Source: Lysobacter panacisoli
Lineage (GTDB): Bacteria > Pseudomonadota > Gammaproteobacteria > Xanthomonadales > Xanthomonadaceae
Length of the DNA: 64,000 nucleotides
Direction: 5' to 3'
Assembly: GCF_009765165.1 (NCBI RefSeq)
Contig: NZ_VLNU01000001.1
Location: 2,796,247 to 2,860,246, forward strand
Position 1 is the stretch's first letter. Each line of letters opens with the position of its first letter. The notes under the pieces are model-generated. The model saw only the letters and a program-made list of their open reading frames with translations. It did not search any database and was not told where the DNA came from. The position numbers were made by a program, and so were the translations under genes. This document shows, piece by piece, positions 45,892 through 56,671 of this stretch.

Positions 45892-45922
45892 TGGCGGAAC
45901 GACGGGTTTCACGATACGCAAG

Positions 45923-45937
45923 TATAGAATCGCTGGA
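45923..45937 (+). promoter_or_regulatory. Candidate -10 box giving a leaderless nnr transcript
   Basis: TATAGAAT at 45923-45930 lies only 6 nt before the nnr ATG (45937), so transcription would begin at or within a base or two of the start codon. No ribosome site exists in that space. The -35 is unclear (TTTCAC at 45907 is too close). Confidence 0.4.
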
Positions 45938-47430
45938 TGTCTTCCGATGCCTTCCCGTTCGCCCAGGCGCTCCACGGCGCGGTCGCGCTGCGCACCGTGG
46001 AAGCGCGCGCAGCCGTTGCACTGGGCGATGCCTTCGAACTGATGCGCCGCGCCGGCCAGGCCGCGTGGCGCGACCTGCTCGCGCATTGGCCGCAGGCGCA
46101 GCGCATCGTGGTCGTGTGCGGCCCGGGCAACAACGGCGGCGATGGCTACGTGCTCGCGCGTCACGCGCACGAAGCGGGACGCGAGGTGACCGTGGTGCGC
46201 TGGCCCGACGCCGCGCCGCGCAGCGAGCTCGCGATGCGCGCGGTGGAGGCGTTCGGCGGCCGGGTCATCGCCTTCGACGGACGGCTTCCCGATGGCGATG
46301 TGATCGTCGATGCGCTGTTCGGTATCGGCTTGTCGCGCGCGCCGGACGAAAGCGCGCAAGCGCTGATCGCGGCGATCAACCGCGCGGGCGTGCACGTGCT
46401 CGCGCTCGATGTTCCCAGTGGCCTGGATGCGGAGCGCGGCAGTGTTCCCGGCGCCGCGGTCGTCGCGACGCGCACGGTCGAATTCATGGCCTGCAAGGGC
46501 GGGCTGCGCACCGGTGCGGCGCTCGATCACACCGGCGCGCTGGCGCTGGCGACGCTCGGACTCAACGCATCGGATTTCGCAGGCTGCGAACCCATCGCCG
46601 AACGCATTACGCCGATGGACCTGTCGCGCTGGCTCGGCCCGCGTCCGCGCGACAGCCACAAGGGGCGCAACGGTCGTGTGCTGTGCATCGGCGGCGAACA
46701 CGGCAGCGGCGGCGCGATCATGCTGTGCGCTCAGGCCGCGTTGCGCAGCGGCGCGGGGCTGGTCGAAGTCGCCACGCGCGAGCGCCACGTCGCACCGTTG
46801 CTCGCGCGCCTGCCCGAGGCGATGGCCCACGAAGTCGGCGACGAAGCCGCGCTGCGCGAAGCACTCGGTCGCGCCGATGCGATCGCGCTCGGGCCAGGCC
46901 TGGGTCGCAACGAATGGGGCCTGCAGCTGTACGAGCGCGCGGTGGCGAGCGGCAAGCCGCTGCTGCTCGATGCCGATGCGCTGAACCTGCTTGCGACGAA
47001 ACCATTCGCATTGCCGGCCGATGCGGTGATGACGCCGCATCCCGGCGAAGCCGCGCGATTGCTCGGCAGCACCACCGCCGATATTCAGCGCGATCGCTTC
47101 GCGGCTGCGCACGCGTTGTCCGAACGCTACGCCTGCGTGGTCGTGCTCAAGGGTGCGGGCACGATAGTCGCCGCCTCGCACGAAACGCCGCGAGTGATCG
47201 GCGCGGGCAATCCGGGCATGGCGGTGGGCGGCATGGGTGACGTGCTCAGCGGTGTGATCGCAGCGTTGCGCGCGCAAGGCATGAATGCATTCGATGCCGC
47301 CAGTTCCGGCGCATTGCTGCATGCCGCCGCGGGCGATGCGGCCGCGCATGAAGGCGGCGAACGCGGTCTGCTGCCTTCCGACCTGATGCCGTGGCTTCGA
47401 CACTTCGTCAATCCGGAACCGATGCGATGA
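45937..47430 (+). CDS. nnr: Bifunctional NAD(P)H-hydrate repair enzyme (epimerase and dehydratase)
   Basis: The product is 497 residues. The N-terminal YjeF_N epimerase half (about 1-215) has VVVCGPGNNGGDGYVLARHA; the C-terminal ribokinase-like dehydratase half (about 225-490) has RNGRVLCIGGEHGSGGAIMLC, MTPHPGEAARLLG and NPGMAVGGMGDVLSG. Together they restore damaged NAD(P)H hydrates. The stop overlaps the tsaE start by 4 nt. Confidence 0.95.
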   Translation: MSSDAFPFAQALHGAVALRTVEARAAVALGDAFELMRRAGQAAWRDLLAHWPQAQRIVVVCGPGNNGGDGYVLARHAHEAGREVTVVRWPDAAPRSELAMRAVEAFGGRVIAFDGRLPDGDVIVDALFGIGLSRAPDESAQALIAAINRAGVHVLALDVPSGLDAERGSVPGAAVVATRTVEFMACKGGLRTGAALDHTGALALATLGLNASDFAGCEPIAERITPMDLSRWLGPRPRDSHKGRNGRVLCIGGEHGSGGAIMLCAQAALRSGAGLVEVATRERHVAPLLARLPEAMAHEVGDEAALREALGRADAIALGPGLGRNEWGLQLYERAVASGKPLLLDADALNLLATKPFALPADAVMTPHPGEAARLLGSTTADIQRDRFAAAHALSERYACVVVLKGAGTIVAASHETPRVIGAGNPGMAVGGMGDVLSGVIAALRAQGMNAFDAASSGALLHAAAGDAAAHEGGERGLLPSDLMPWLRHFVNPEPMR

Positions 47431-47903
47431 GCGAACGCTGGCTGCCCGATGCCGATGCAACCGATGCGCTGGGACAGGCGCTTGCACGCACGCGTCCGGC
47501 GAATGCGGTCGTGCATCTGCATGGCGATCTTGGTGCGGGCAAGTCGACGCTTGCGCGCGCGCTGTTGCGCGCACTCGGCGTGCAGGGTGCGATTCGCAGT
47601 CCGACGTACACGCTGGTCGAACGCTATCCGCTCAACGACGGCGGCGAAGCGTGGCATCTCGATCTGTACCGCATCGCCGACGCGGGCGAACTCGAATTCC
47701 TTGGGCTCGATGGCGCGGAAGTGCGGTTGTGGCTGGTCGAATGGCCCGAGCGCGGGGCAGGGCAGCTGCCCAGGCCGGACCTTACCGTCGAGCTGGCGAT
47801 GCGTGGCACCGGCCGCGTGGCGCGCCTCGTGGCGGGGTCGGAGGCCGGCCGGAGCTGGGTCGAACGGGCCACCGCCGCCCACGGAGTTGCGGCCGACTCC
47901 TGA
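47427..47903 (+). CDS. tsaE: tRNA threonylcarbamoyladenosine biosynthesis ATPase TsaE
   Basis: The product is 158 residues, with Walker A HGDLGAGKSTLARALLRALG, RSPTYTLVERY and the HLDLYRIADAGELEFLG block. It partners TsaB and TsaD in making t6A37 of tRNAs. Its C-terminal tail beyond ELAMRGTG is longer and less conserved than in E. coli. Start is fixed by the ATGA overlap with nnr; amiC follows after 87 bp. Confidence 0.94.
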   Translation: MSERWLPDADATDALGQALARTRPANAVVHLHGDLGAGKSTLARALLRALGVQGAIRSPTYTLVERYPLNDGGEAWHLDLYRIADAGELEFLGLDGAEVRLWLVEWPERGAGQLPRPDLTVELAMRGTGRVARLVAGSEAGRSWVERATAAHGVAADS

Positions 47904-47990
47904 ACGGATTTGCAGGAATGAACGGCAGGTACCGGATTCGTAAGGAAAAAGTGCTTGCAAAAGTAATGTTGCGGTGCTTGACTACAGGCC

Positions 47991-49646
47991 ATGCGCGTCA
48001 AGGCCGCCACCGTCCAGAAGTTTCTGCTCGGCCTCGCGCTGCTGGCGGCCCTCGCGTGGAATCTCGCCCACGCCAGTGAAATCAAGGGCTTGGAGCTGAG
48101 CGACGGAGCTACGGGTACCCGCGCCGAAATCGCCCTCGACCGCGACGCCGCCTTCAAGGTCATCAACCTCAAGGGACCGGACCGTCTGGTGATCGACCTG
48201 CCGGCATCCAGCCTGTCCCGCCAGTTCCGCATTCCGACCGCGATCGGCGTGATCAAGTCGATCCGCACCGGCGAGCCGGCACCCGGTACCGCGCGCATCG
48301 TGTTCGACCTGGCCCAGCCGGTCGCCGTGCTGAAGCCGCGCATCGAGCAGTCCGGCGACGGCGCACGCCTGGTGCTCGAATGGCCGGGCGACGGTGCGTC
48401 CTCGGCGCCGATCGCTGCCGCACCTGCCGCTGCGACGCCGACGACCGCACCCGCTGTTGTCGCTCCCGCTCCGGCCACGACGCCCGTCCAAACGCCCACG
48501 CCCGCGGAAACCGCTGCGGCGTCTTCGGCCGCCACGACGCGCCTGATCACCGAGATCGTCGCCCGCAACGGCAACGCCCCGGCCACCGAGACCGTCGCGC
48601 CAGCACCGGCTCAGGCCGTTCCGGCGACGACTGCCGGCGCGTCCACGCAGACATCGACGCCCGCGAGCGCTGCTCCGGTCGCCGCGACCGTCGTGCCCGC
48701 TGCCAAGCCACCGGTCGCGACCACCATTGCGACCGGCGTTCCGACCCGCATCGCCACCGGACAGCCCACGCCGATGCCGGGCGCGAGCGTCGTGGCCACT
48801 GCTCCGGCCACGTCGGCGACCGACGGCGCGATCACAGCGGCGGCTCCGGCCAAGGCAATCAAGGACATGCGCGGCCGCGGCATGCGCCCGCTGGTGATCG
48901 CCATCGACGCGGGCCACGGTGGCCAGGATCCGGGTGCGCTCGGCCCGAGCGGCAAGCGCGAGAAGGACGTGACCCTCGCGATCGCGCGTGAGCTCGCCCG
49001 CCAGATCAATGCCACGCCTGGCCTGAAGGCCTACCTGACCCGCGACAACGACGTGTTCATCCCGCTGCCGCGTCGCGCCCAGCTGGCGCGCCAGGCCAAG
49101 GCCGACATGTTCATCTCGATCCATGCCGACGCGGCCGAGAACCGCTCCGCGCGCGGCTCGTCGGTGTACGTGCTGTCGCTCAAGGGTGCGTCGTCGCAGC
49201 GCGCGCGCTGGCTGGCCGACAAGGAAAACTCGTCCGACCTGATCGGCGGCGTGCGGCTGGAACAGACCAGCAACACGCTGGCGTCGGTGCTGCTCGACCT
49301 GACCCAGAGCGGCCACATGAAGGCCTCCGAGGACGCGGCGTCGCACGTGCTGGACGGCCTCAAGCGCGTCGGTGCGAACCACAAGCCGAACATCGAGCGC
49401 GCCAACTTCGCCGTGCTGCGCACCTCGGACATGCCGGCGATGCTGGTCGAGACCGCCTTCATCTCCAATCCGGACGAAGAACGCCGTCTGATGGACCCCG
49501 CGCACCAGCGCAACCTGGCGCGCGCGGTGCTCGACGGCGTCAACACCTACTTCATCCGCCAACCGCCGCCGGGCACGTTGTACGCCGCGCGCGCCGACGC
49601 GCAGTACGCCGCGTCCGACGCGGGCATCGGCGGCGGAAGCCTCTGA
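47991..49646 (+). CDS. amiC: N-acetylmuramoyl-L-alanine amidase with AMIN domain
   Basis: The product is 551 residues, periplasmic. Signal peptide (about 1-28), AMIN domain (about 30-130: [28 protein letters not shown]), an Ala/Pro/Thr-rich linker of about 150 residues, then the zinc amidase_3 domain (about 295-520: [61 protein letters not shown]). It splits septal peptidoglycan during cell separation. The linker is unusually long. Order tsaE-amidase-mutL is as in E. coli; either amiB or amiC could be the apt name. Confidence 0.92.
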   Translation: MRVKAATVQKFLLGLALLAALAWNLAHASEIKGLELSDGATGTRAEIALDRDAAFKVINLKGPDRLVIDLPASSLSRQFRIPTAIGVIKSIRTGEPAPGTARIVFDLAQPVAVLKPRIEQSGDGARLVLEWPGDGASSAPIAAAPAAATPTTAPAVVAPAPATTPVQTPTPAETAAASSAATTRLITEIVARNGNAPATETVAPAPAQAVPATTAGASTQTSTPASAAPVAATVVPAAKPPVATTIATGVPTRIATGQPTPMPGASVVATAPATSATDGAITAAAPAKAIKDMRGRGMRPLVIAIDAGHGGQDPGALGPSGKREKDVTLAIARELARQINATPGLKAYLTRDNDVFIPLPRRAQLARQAKADMFISIHADAAENRSARGSSVYVLSLKGASSQRARWLADKENSSDLIGGVRLEQTSNTLASVLLDLTQSGHMKASEDAASHVLDGLKRVGANHKPNIERANFAVLRTSDMPAMLVETAFISNPDEERRLMDPAHQRNLARAVLDGVNTYFIRQPPPGTLYAARADAQYAASDAGIGGGSL

Positions 49647-49738
49647 TCGCGGCCGGGACCGGAATCGGCGACGCAACTGCGACGCCGTCGGCCAATGCCG
49701 GGGCTGCGTCGGCTATCATCGCGACCAATTCCCAGACG

Positions 49739-51586
49739 ATGCCCCGCAGCGTCGCCGCCGTGCCGATCCGCCAGCTCCCCGACACCCTCATCAACCAGAT
49801 CGCCGCCGGCGAGGTCATCGAACGACCTGCGTCGGTCGTGAAGGAATTGGTCGAGAACGCCCTCGATGCCGGCGCGCGCCGGATCGACATCGACCTGGAA
49901 GAGGGTGGCGTGCGCCTGATCCGCATCCGCGACGATGGCGGCGGCATTCCGCCCGACGAATTGCCGCTGGCGATCCAGCGCCATGCGACCAGCAAGATCG
50001 CCTCGCTCGACGACCTCGAAGGCGTGGCGACGCTCGGTTTCCGTGGCGAAGCGTTGCCGTCGATCGCCTCCGTCAGCCGTTTCGCGCTGACCTCGCGCCG
50101 CAATGGCAACGACCACGCCGCCACGCTGGAAGTGGATGGCGGCCGCATCGGCGCCGTGATGCCCAAGCCGCATCCGCAGGGCACCACGGTCGAAGTGCGC
50201 GACCTGTTCTTCAACGTGCCCGCGCGGCGCAAGTTCCTCAAGGCCGAGCGCACCGAGCTGGGTCACATCGAGGAATGGCTGCGCCAGCTCGCGCTCGCCC
50301 GTCCCGACGTCGAGCTGCGCGTCTCGCACAACGGCAAGCCGTCGCGGCGCTGGAAGGGCGAGGGCGACCTGCTGTCGGAAGTGCGCCTGCACGAAGCGCT
50401 GGGCGAGGAATTCGCGCGCAATGTGCTGCGCATCGAACACGAGGGCGCCGGCCTGCGCCTGCACGGCTGGATCGCGCAGCCGGCGTACAACCGCGCCAGC
50501 GCCGACCAGCAGTACCTCTACGTCAACGGCCGCGCGGTGCGCGACCGCAGCATCTCGCATGCGATCAAGCAGGCGTATTCGGACGTGCTCTTCCACGGAC
50601 GCCAGCCGGCGTACGTGCTGTTCCTCGAACTCGATCCGCGCCGCGTGGACGTCAACGTGCATCCCGCGAAGCACGAGGTCCGCTTCCGCGATGCGCGCCT
50701 GATCCACGATTTCGTCTATCGCACGCTGCAGGATGCGCTGGCGGGAACGCGCGCCGGCAATGTCACGGGCGTCGCTGCGATGCCCGGGCAGGCGATGTCG
50801 CCGATGGGCGCGACGCAGGCGTTCGCCGGCAATGGCGGTCCGATGCCGTCCTGGCCCGAGCGCGCCTCGCAGGCGCCGCTGCCGATGCAGGTGGCGGAGA
50901 CGCGCGCCGGTTACGCCGCGCTGTACGCCGGACCGTCGCTGCGTGCGGAATCGCCGATGCCTGTGGCATCGATGCCGCTTGCCACCGGCGAGGACGCGAC
51001 CCTGCCGCCGCTCGGTTATGCGGTGGCGCAGCTGCATGGCATCTACATCCTCGCCGAGAGTGCCGAAGGTCTGATCGTCGTCGACATGCACGCCGCGCAC
51101 GAACGCATCGGCTACGAGAAGCTCAAGTCCGCGCACGACGGTGAAGGCCTGCGCACGCAGCCCTTGCTGGTGCCGGCGACGCTGGCCGTCTCCGAACGCG
51201 AGGCCGAGGTCGCCGAGCGCGAAGGCGACACGCTGGCCGCGCTCGGGTTCGAGGTGAGCCGCAGCGGTCCGCAGTCGCTGACCCTGCGCAGCGTGCCCGC
51301 GCTGCTGGCGCATGGCGACGTCGAGGCGCTGCTGCGCGACGTACTCGCCGACCTGCGCGAACACGGCGAGTCCCGCCGCGTCGCCGCCGCGCGCGACGAA
51401 CTGCTGGCGACGATGGCCTGCCACGGTGCCGTGCGCGCCAACCGTCGTCTCACTTTGCCGGAAATGAACGCACTGCTGCGCGAGATGGAAACCACCGAGC
51501 GCTCCGGTCAGTGCAATCATGGCCGTCCCACCTGGGCGCGTTTCACCCTGCCCGAAATCGACCGCTGGTTCCTGCGAGGACGTTGA
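49739..51586 (+). CDS. mutL: DNA mismatch repair protein MutL, endonuclease type
   Basis: The product is 615 residues. The GHKL ATPase head shows [29 protein letters not shown] (in parts), [24 protein letters not shown]. After a linker (about 330-415), the C-terminal domain has [14 protein letters not shown] near residue 449, which fits the DQHA(X)2E(X)4E nuclease motif with Met for Gln. Bacteria without MutH use this nicking activity, as in Pseudomonas. The stop shares one base with the next start. Confidence 0.95.
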   Translation: MPRSVAAVPIRQLPDTLINQIAAGEVIERPASVVKELVENALDAGARRIDIDLEEGGVRLIRIRDDGGGIPPDELPLAIQRHATSKIASLDDLEGVATLGFRGEALPSIASVSRFALTSRRNGNDHAATLEVDGGRIGAVMPKPHPQGTTVEVRDLFFNVPARRKFLKAERTELGHIEEWLRQLALARPDVELRVSHNGKPSRRWKGEGDLLSEVRLHEALGEEFARNVLRIEHEGAGLRLHGWIAQPAYNRASADQQYLYVNGRAVRDRSISHAIKQAYSDVLFHGRQPAYVLFLELDPRRVDVNVHPAKHEVRFRDARLIHDFVYRTLQDALAGTRAGNVTGVAAMPGQAMSPMGATQAFAGNGGPMPSWPERASQAPLPMQVAETRAGYAALYAGPSLRAESPMPVASMPLATGEDATLPPLGYAVAQLHGIYILAESAEGLIVVDMHAAHERIGYEKLKSAHDGEGLRTQPLLVPATLAVSEREAEVAEREGDTLAALGFEVSRSGPQSLTLRSVPALLAHGDVEALLRDVLADLREHGESRRVAAARDELLATMACHGAVRANRRLTLPEMNALLREMETTERSGQCNHGRPTWARFTLPEIDRWFLRGR

Positions 51587-52539
51587 TGACTGCTCATGCG
51601 AAGGCTGCTCTGGGGATTGCCGTAGTGATCGCGTTGGCGCTCGCGGCCACTGGTTGTGGCAAGCAGGACGACAAGGTGTCGGACGAACAGGCCCAGGCGA
51701 CTCAGGCGGCCTTCAATCAGGAGCTGCAGCTGTGGCGCCAGCAGCGCGTCGCCGGCCTGACCAAGCCCGACGGTTGGACCAGCCTCGTCGGCCTGCACTG
51801 GATCGAACCGGGCGCGCACTACATCGGCTCGTCCGCGGGCAACGGCATCGAACTCGCAGTCGGCCCTTCACATTTCGGCATGATCGACCTCGCCAACGGC
51901 CGCCTGCGCTTCGTGCCGGAGAAGGGCGTGGCGATGACGCTCGACGGCGCGCCGCTCACCGGAGAGACGATCCTGCGCGCCGACGATGCGCCGGCCGGTC
52001 CGAGCGTGATCACGTTCGACGAAGGCAAGGGCATCGCCACCGTGATCAAGCGCGGTCCGCGCTATGCGCTGCGCGTGAAGCATGCCGACGCGGAGACGCG
52101 CACCGGCTTCCGCGGCCTGGAGTACTGGCCGGCCAGCAGCGACTGGCGCGTGACCGGTCGTTTCGTCGCGCACGAGCCGGGCAAGACGCTGGAGATCGCC
52201 AACATCATCGGCACCACCGACGCGGTGCCGAACCCGGGCGCGATCGAATTCGAGCGCGAGGGCAAGACCTACCGCATCGAGGCGCTCGACGAAGGCGCCG
52301 AGACGCTGTTCCTGGTGTTCGCCGATCGCACCAGCGGACACGGCAGCTATCCGGCCGGTCGCTTCCTCGACGTCCCCAAGCCGGGCGTTGGCGGCACGGT
52401 GCTGGTCGATTTCAACCAGTCCTACAACCCGCCCTGCGCGTTCACGCCGTTCGCGACGTGTCCGCTGCCGCCGCCGGAAAACCGCCTGGATCTGCTGGTG
52501 CAGGCGGGCGAGAAGACCTACGCCCATGCCGCCCCGTGA
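51586..52539 (+). CDS. DUF1684 lipoprotein
   Basis: The product is 317 residues with lipoprotein signal ALALAATGC (Cys about 24). The DUF1684 body shows LWRQQRVAGLTKPDGWTSLVGLHWI, RLRFVPEKGVAMTLDG and the signature end FLVFADRTSGHGSYPAGRFL..DFNQSYNPPCAFTPFATCPLPPPENRL (in parts). The function of the family is not known. Translation is coupled to mutL (TGATG). Confidence 0.85.
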   Translation: MTAHAKAALGIAVVIALALAATGCGKQDDKVSDEQAQATQAAFNQELQLWRQQRVAGLTKPDGWTSLVGLHWIEPGAHYIGSSAGNGIELAVGPSHFGMIDLANGRLRFVPEKGVAMTLDGAPLTGETILRADDAPAGPSVITFDEGKGIATVIKRGPRYALRVKHADAETRTGFRGLEYWPASSDWRVTGRFVAHEPGKTLEIANIIGTTDAVPNPGAIEFEREGKTYRIEALDEGAETLFLVFADRTSGHGSYPAGRFLDVPKPGVGGTVLVDFNQSYNPPCAFTPFATCPLPPPENRLDLLVQAGEKTYAHAAP

Positions 52540-52558
52540 TGCCGAGAGCCGCCCTGCG

Positions 52559-53545
52559 ATGCGCCGTCTGAAGATCCTCGGCCTGTCGCTGCTGGCCGCG
52601 GCCGGCCTGATGTCGGTGGCGTTGGCCGTCGAGCAGGCAAAGTCGCCTGCGCCGACGGCCGCGACCGTCGCGCCGGCCAAGGCGCCGCCGGTGCCGCTGT
52701 TGTGGAAGGTCTCCGACCGCGACAACGCGGTGTACGTGCTCGGCTCGTTCCACCTGCTCAAGCAGGACGACTATCCGGTCTCGGCCGACATCGACCGCGC
52801 GTTCGAGGCCTCCGGCAAGATCGTCTTCGAAGTGCCGCCGGAGGAAATGAACGATCCGGCGATGGCGCAGAAATTCCTCGCCGCCGCCGGCTTTGCCGAC
52901 GGTCGCACGCTGAGCCAGGTGTTGCCGGCGTCACTGCGCGAGAAGTTCAATCGCATCCTTGCCCAGCGCGGCGTGTCGATCGCGCAGTTCGACGGCTACG
53001 AGCCGTGGTTCGTGAACCTGTCGCTGATGCTCGGCATTTCGCAGCAGATGGGCTTCCGCCCCGAACAGGGGCTGGACCAGTACCTGATGCAGCAGGCGCT
53101 CGCCAAGGGCAAGCCGACCGGCGGACTGGAATCGATCGACACCCAGTTGCAGGTGCTCGACTCCACGCCGATGACGGAACAGATCGCGTCGCTGAAGGAG
53201 TTCCTCGACAAGCCGACCGAAATGCCCGGCATGCTCGGCGACCTGCACGATGCCTGGCGCAGCGGCGATCTCGCGCGTCTGGACGCGCTCAGCCGCGAAG
53301 ACATGCTCGAGAAGACGCCGCAGACGTACCGCCTCATCAACGTCGAGCGTAACGACGCGTGGGTGCCGCAGATCCAGCAGATGCTGGACGGCGTGAAGAA
53401 GGGCGAGACGCTCGTCGTGGTCGGCGCGCTGCACCTGCTTGGCGACGACGGCGTCATCGAAAAGCTGCGTGCGAAGGGCTACACCGTGGAGCGGGTGTGC
53501 TCGGCCTGCGCGGTTCCGGCAGTCGGCGCGGCCGAAGCGAAGTAA
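52559..53545 (+). CDS. TraB/GumN-family secreted protein
   Basis: The product is 328 residues from ATG 52559, where a signal peptide begins (RRLKILGLSLLAAAGLMSVALA); ATG 52526 is also in frame. The TraB/PrgY/GumN fold shows two GxxH motifs, LGSFHLLKQDDYPV and VVGALHLLGDDGVIEKL, with LLWKVSDRDNAVYVLG before the first. Relatives are related to Tiki-type metalloproteases; GumN in Xanthomonas lies near the xanthan locus but its role is unclear. It follows the DUF1684 gene by 19 bp and converges on rnfB. Confidence 0.85.
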   Translation: MRRLKILGLSLLAAAGLMSVALAVEQAKSPAPTAATVAPAKAPPVPLLWKVSDRDNAVYVLGSFHLLKQDDYPVSADIDRAFEASGKIVFEVPPEEMNDPAMAQKFLAAAGFADGRTLSQVLPASLREKFNRILAQRGVSIAQFDGYEPWFVNLSLMLGISQQMGFRPEQGLDQYLMQQALAKGKPTGGLESIDTQLQVLDSTPMTEQIASLKEFLDKPTEMPGMLGDLHDAWRSGDLARLDALSREDMLEKTPQTYRLINVERNDAWVPQIQQMLDGVKKGETLVVVGALHLLGDDGVIEKLRAKGYTVERVCSACAVPAVGAAEAK

Positions 53546-53564
53546 CGCGCGTTGCCGGCGCGCG

Positions 53565-53975
53565 TCACGCCGCCGGCAACATCTCGATGCAATCGACCGG
53601 GCACGCCGGCACGCACAGCTCGCAGCCGGTGCACAGCGGTTCGATGACGGTGTGCATGTGCTTGGAGCCACCGACGATGGCGTCCACCGGACACGCCTGG
53701 ATGCACTTGGTGCAGCCGATGCAGTCGGCTTCCACGATCACCGCGACGATCGGCGCCTTGTGTTCACCGCGACTGCGATCGTAGGGCTTGGCTTCGACGC
53801 CCAGCAGGTTCGCCAGCGCACGCGCACCGGCGTCGCCGCCCGGCGGGCAACGATCGACGTCCGCCTCGCCGCGCGCCATTGCCTCCGCGTACGGGAGGCA
53901 ACCCGCGAAGCCGCATTGCCCGCATTGCGTCTGCGGGAGGATGCGGTCGAGTCGTTCGATCAGGTCGGTGCTCAT
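53565..53975 (-). CDS. rnfB: RnfB-like ferredoxin (stand-alone)
   Basis: The product is 136 residues. An N-terminal 4Fe-4S domain ([31 protein letters not shown] in parts) is followed by a two-cluster ferredoxin ([16 protein letters not shown] and [17 protein letters not shown]). It lacks the N-terminal membrane helix of true RnfB/RsxB, and no other rnf gene is nearby. It probably works as a soluble ferredoxin, perhaps in Fe-S or [SoxR-like] redox control, but that is not shown. It lies 32 bp after metG in the same direction. Confidence 0.88.
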   Translation of the reverse strand: MSTDLIERLDRILPQTQCGQCGFAGCLPYAEAMARGEADVDRCPPGGDAGARALANLLGVEAKPYDRSRGEHKAPIVAVIVEADCIGCTKCIQACPVDAIVGGSKHMHTVIEPLCTGCELCVPACPVDCIEMLPAA

Positions 53976-54007
53976 GCGTCCTCTCCCGCCGGGAGAGGCA
54001 GTGCGCT

Positions 54008-56092
54008 TCAGCGCACCGGCATGCCCGGCTGCACGCCGGCGTCGGCGTCGAGCAGGTGCAGCGAGCCACCGTCGAAACCGGCCGAGAGGATCATGCCCTC
54101 GCTGATGCCGAAACGCATCTTGCGCGGCGCGAGGTTGGCGATGAACACCACGTTGCGACCGATCAGCTTTTCCGGCTCGCCGTAGGAGCCGCGGATGCCG
54201 GAGAAGATCTGGCGCTTGCCCAGCTCGCCCGCGTCGAGCTCGAAACGCAGCAGCTTGTCGGAACCATCGACGAACTCGCAGGCCACGACCTTGCCCACGC
54301 GCAGGTCGAGCTTGGCGAAATCGTCGATGCCGATGTACGCGCCATCGACGGCCGGGGCAGGCGCGGCAGCTTTCTCCGCCTTCTCCACCTTCGCCCGCGC
54401 AGCGACATCGGTCTTCGGGGCTTCGGGCTTCAGGGATTCCTTGGAGGCTTCGATCATGGTTTCGATGTGCTTCGGGTCGATGCGGGTGAACAACTCGTTG
54501 AACGGCAGCATGGATTCAATCGGCTGACGGAGATCGTCCCAGACGGGCGCCCGGTCGAGCTTGAAGAGCTTCAGCGCATTGCCGCAGAGAGTCGGACAGA
54601 TGGGATACAGGCAGATCGCCAGGCGATAGAACGCCCGCAGGACCTCCGACGCGACAGCATGCAGCTGAGTGAGTCTTGCAGGGTCCTTTGCGAGAGCCCA
54701 GGGCGCCTGATCGTTCCAGAATTTGTTCAGGTCATCTGCGGTCGCCATGATGTTTCGAGCGATGAAGCCGAAGTTCCCTTGCTCGTACCAGCCGTGGATG
54801 TGCGGGATGTCCTCGAGGATCTGCTTGTCCAGTTCCAGGGTGCCTTCGAATCGCACCCCGTCCTCGGGATACAGGCGCCCGTCGAAGAGCTTGGTGATGA
54901 ACCCCGAAGCCCGGCTGGCCAGGTTGACGAACTTGCCGACCAGATCCGAATTGACGCGCGCGACGAAGTCACTCAGGTTCAAGTCGAGATCGTCGACGCC
55001 ACCGGACGACTTTGCCGCGTAGTAGTAGCGCAGCGCTTCCGGATCCAGCCCCGCGTCGAGGTAGGTGCGCGCCATCACGAAGGTGCCGCGCGACTTGGAC
55101 ATCTTGGCGCCGTCCACGGTCAGGTAGCCGTTGACGTGCAGGCGCGTGGGCGCGCGGAAACCGGCGCCGTGCAGCACCGCCGGCCAGAACAGGCCGTGGA
55201 AGTTGACGATGTCCTTGCCGATGAAGTGGTGCAGTTCGGCCTGGCTGTCGCGCGCGAGGTAGGACCAGAAGTCGAGCCCTTCGCGCTCGCACAGCGCCTG
55301 GAAGCTCGACAGGTAACCGATCGGCGCGTCCAGCCACACGTACAGGTACTTGCCCGGATGTCCGGGGATCTGGAAGCCGAAGTACGGCGCATCGCGCGAG
55401 ATGTCCCACGCGCGCAGGCCGCCGTCGGCATCGAGCCATTCCTGCAGCTTCGCCTTCACGCCGGGCAGGGCGACATCGCCGGCCAGCCATTCGCGCAGGA
55501 AGCCTTCGAACTGGCCGACCTCGAAGAAGAAATGCTCCGACTCGCGCAGCTCCGGCGTGGCGCCGCTGATCACCGAGCGCGGTTCCTTCAGCTCGGTCGG
55601 CGAGTAGGTCGCGCCGCAGTTCTCGCAGTTGTCGCCGTACTGGTCGGGCGTGCCGCAGTTGGGGCAGATGCCCTTCACGTAGCGGTCCGGCAGGAACATG
55701 CCCTTGGCCGGGTCGTACAGCTGCGCGACCGAGCGGCGGCGGATATGACCGTTGTTCTCGAGCTTGGCGTAGATCGCCTCGGTCAGGACGCGGTTGCGCT
55801 CTGAATTGGTCGAGTCGTAGTGGTCGAAGGCCACCCCGAAATCGGCGAAATCGCGCTCGTGGCTGGCCTGGATGCCGGCGATGAAGTTCTCCGGCGTCGT
55901 CCCGGCCTTCTCGGCGGCGAGCATGATCGGCGTGCCGTGGGTGTCGTCGGCGCAGACGTACCAGGCCTTGTGTCCGGCCATTCGCTGCGCGCGGCACCAG
56001 ATGTCGGCCTGGGTGTAGCCCACCAGGTGGCCAAGGTGCAGCTGCCCGTTGGCGTAGGGCAGGGCGCAGGAAACGACGAACTCGCGTGACAT
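54008..56092 (-). CDS. metG: Methionyl-tRNA synthetase
   Basis: The product is 694 residues. HIGH-type motif is [17 protein letters not shown] is [11 protein letters not shown], the zinc knuckle has [17 protein letters not shown], and a C-terminal EMAP/OB tRNA-binding domain (about 585-694: [21 protein letters not shown] in parts) gives the dimeric form. It is divergent from the DUF2147-mrp side, with a terminator in between. Confidence 0.97.
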   Translation of the reverse strand: MSREFVVSCALPYANGQLHLGHLVGYTQADIWCRAQRMAGHKAWYVCADDTHGTPIMLAAEKAGTTPENFIAGIQASHERDFADFGVAFDHYDSTNSERNRVLTEAIYAKLENNGHIRRRSVAQLYDPAKGMFLPDRYVKGICPNCGTPDQYGDNCENCGATYSPTELKEPRSVISGATPELRESEHFFFEVGQFEGFLREWLAGDVALPGVKAKLQEWLDADGGLRAWDISRDAPYFGFQIPGHPGKYLYVWLDAPIGYLSSFQALCEREGLDFWSYLARDSQAELHHFIGKDIVNFHGLFWPAVLHGAGFRAPTRLHVNGYLTVDGAKMSKSRGTFVMARTYLDAGLDPEALRYYYAAKSSGGVDDLDLNLSDFVARVNSDLVGKFVNLASRASGFITKLFDGRLYPEDGVRFEGTLELDKQILEDIPHIHGWYEQGNFGFIARNIMATADDLNKFWNDQAPWALAKDPARLTQLHAVASEVLRAFYRLAICLYPICPTLCGNALKLFKLDRAPVWDDLRQPIESMLPFNELFTRIDPKHIETMIEASKESLKPEAPKTDVAARAKVEKAEKAAAPAPAVDGAYIGIDDFAKLDLRVGKVVACEFVDGSDKLLRFELDAGELGKRQIFSGIRGSYGEPEKLIGRNVVFIANLAPRKMRFGISEGMILSAGFDGGSLHLLDADAGVQPGMPVR

Positions 56093-56182
56093 GGGTCTGG
56101 CTGGCGATGGCTGGCGAAAAGAGCCGCGATTATCGCACGCGCTCCCCGTTCAGCCCCGACACCGCGCGCATGCCGCAAAACG

Positions 56183-56208
56183 AAAACGCCCCGGACTGGC
56201 CGGGGCGT
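56183..56208 (-). terminator. Terminator of the DUF2147 gene
   Basis: On the - strand ACGCCCCGG (56200-56208), a 5-nt loop and CCGGGGCGT (56186-56194) form a 9-bp stem followed by TTTTCGTTTT. It lies 25 bp after the DUF2147 stop and before metG. Confidence 0.8.
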
Positions 56209-56233
56209 CGGATTCCGCGGGTTGCGCGAAGGA

Positions 56234-56671
56234 TCAGCGGCGATTCCAGGTCTGGCTGCGACCCAGCAGCGAGAAGCCCATGAAGCCGCGCACTTCCAGC
56301 TTCTTGCCGTCGGTCGACGGGGTCACCTTCACCGAGTAGATCTTGCCGCTGGCCGGATCGAGGATCTGGCCGCCCTCCCACACGTCTCCCTTCTGCTTGA
56401 TGCCCCACAGGATCACCATGCCCTTCACCGGCTTGTCCTTGCGATCGCCGGAGCACTTGTCGCAGACCGGGTTCGGGCCGCGGTCGGACTGCAGGATCTC
56501 GGTGACGCGGCCGGCGAGGCTGCCGTCCTTGGCCTGGTAGATCTCGACCACGGACTTCGGCTTCTGGGTCTTGTCGTCGACGGTGGTCCAGGCGCCGACG
56601 GGCGTGTTGTTCTGCGCGAAGGCGCTCAGCGGCAGGGTCAGCAACAGCAGGGCAAGCAACTTGGTACGCAT
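56234..56671 (-). CDS. DUF2147 secreted protein
   Basis: The product is 145 residues with signal peptide (cleavage after AFA, residue 19) and DUF2147 features: PVGAWTTVDDKTQKPKSVVEIYQ, a CDKC pair, VKGMVILWG and GGQILDPASGKIYSVKV, ending RGFMGFSLLGRSQTW. The fold is a small beta-barrel of unknown role in the envelope. GGAGGGG lies just before the ATG. Confidence 0.88.
   Translation of the reverse strand: MRTKLLALLLLTLPLSAFAQNNTPVGAWTTVDDKTQKPKSVVEIYQAKDGSLAGRVTEILQSDRGPNPVCDKCSGDRKDKPVKGMVILWGIKQKGDVWEGGQILDPASGKIYSVKVTPSTDGKKLEVRGFMGFSLLGRSQTWNRR

Noticed and set aside
47955..47984. Possible promoter TTGCAA - TTGACT/TGACTA before amiC
   Set aside because: The -35 is fair but no -10 hexamer with acceptable match lies at 16-18 bp.
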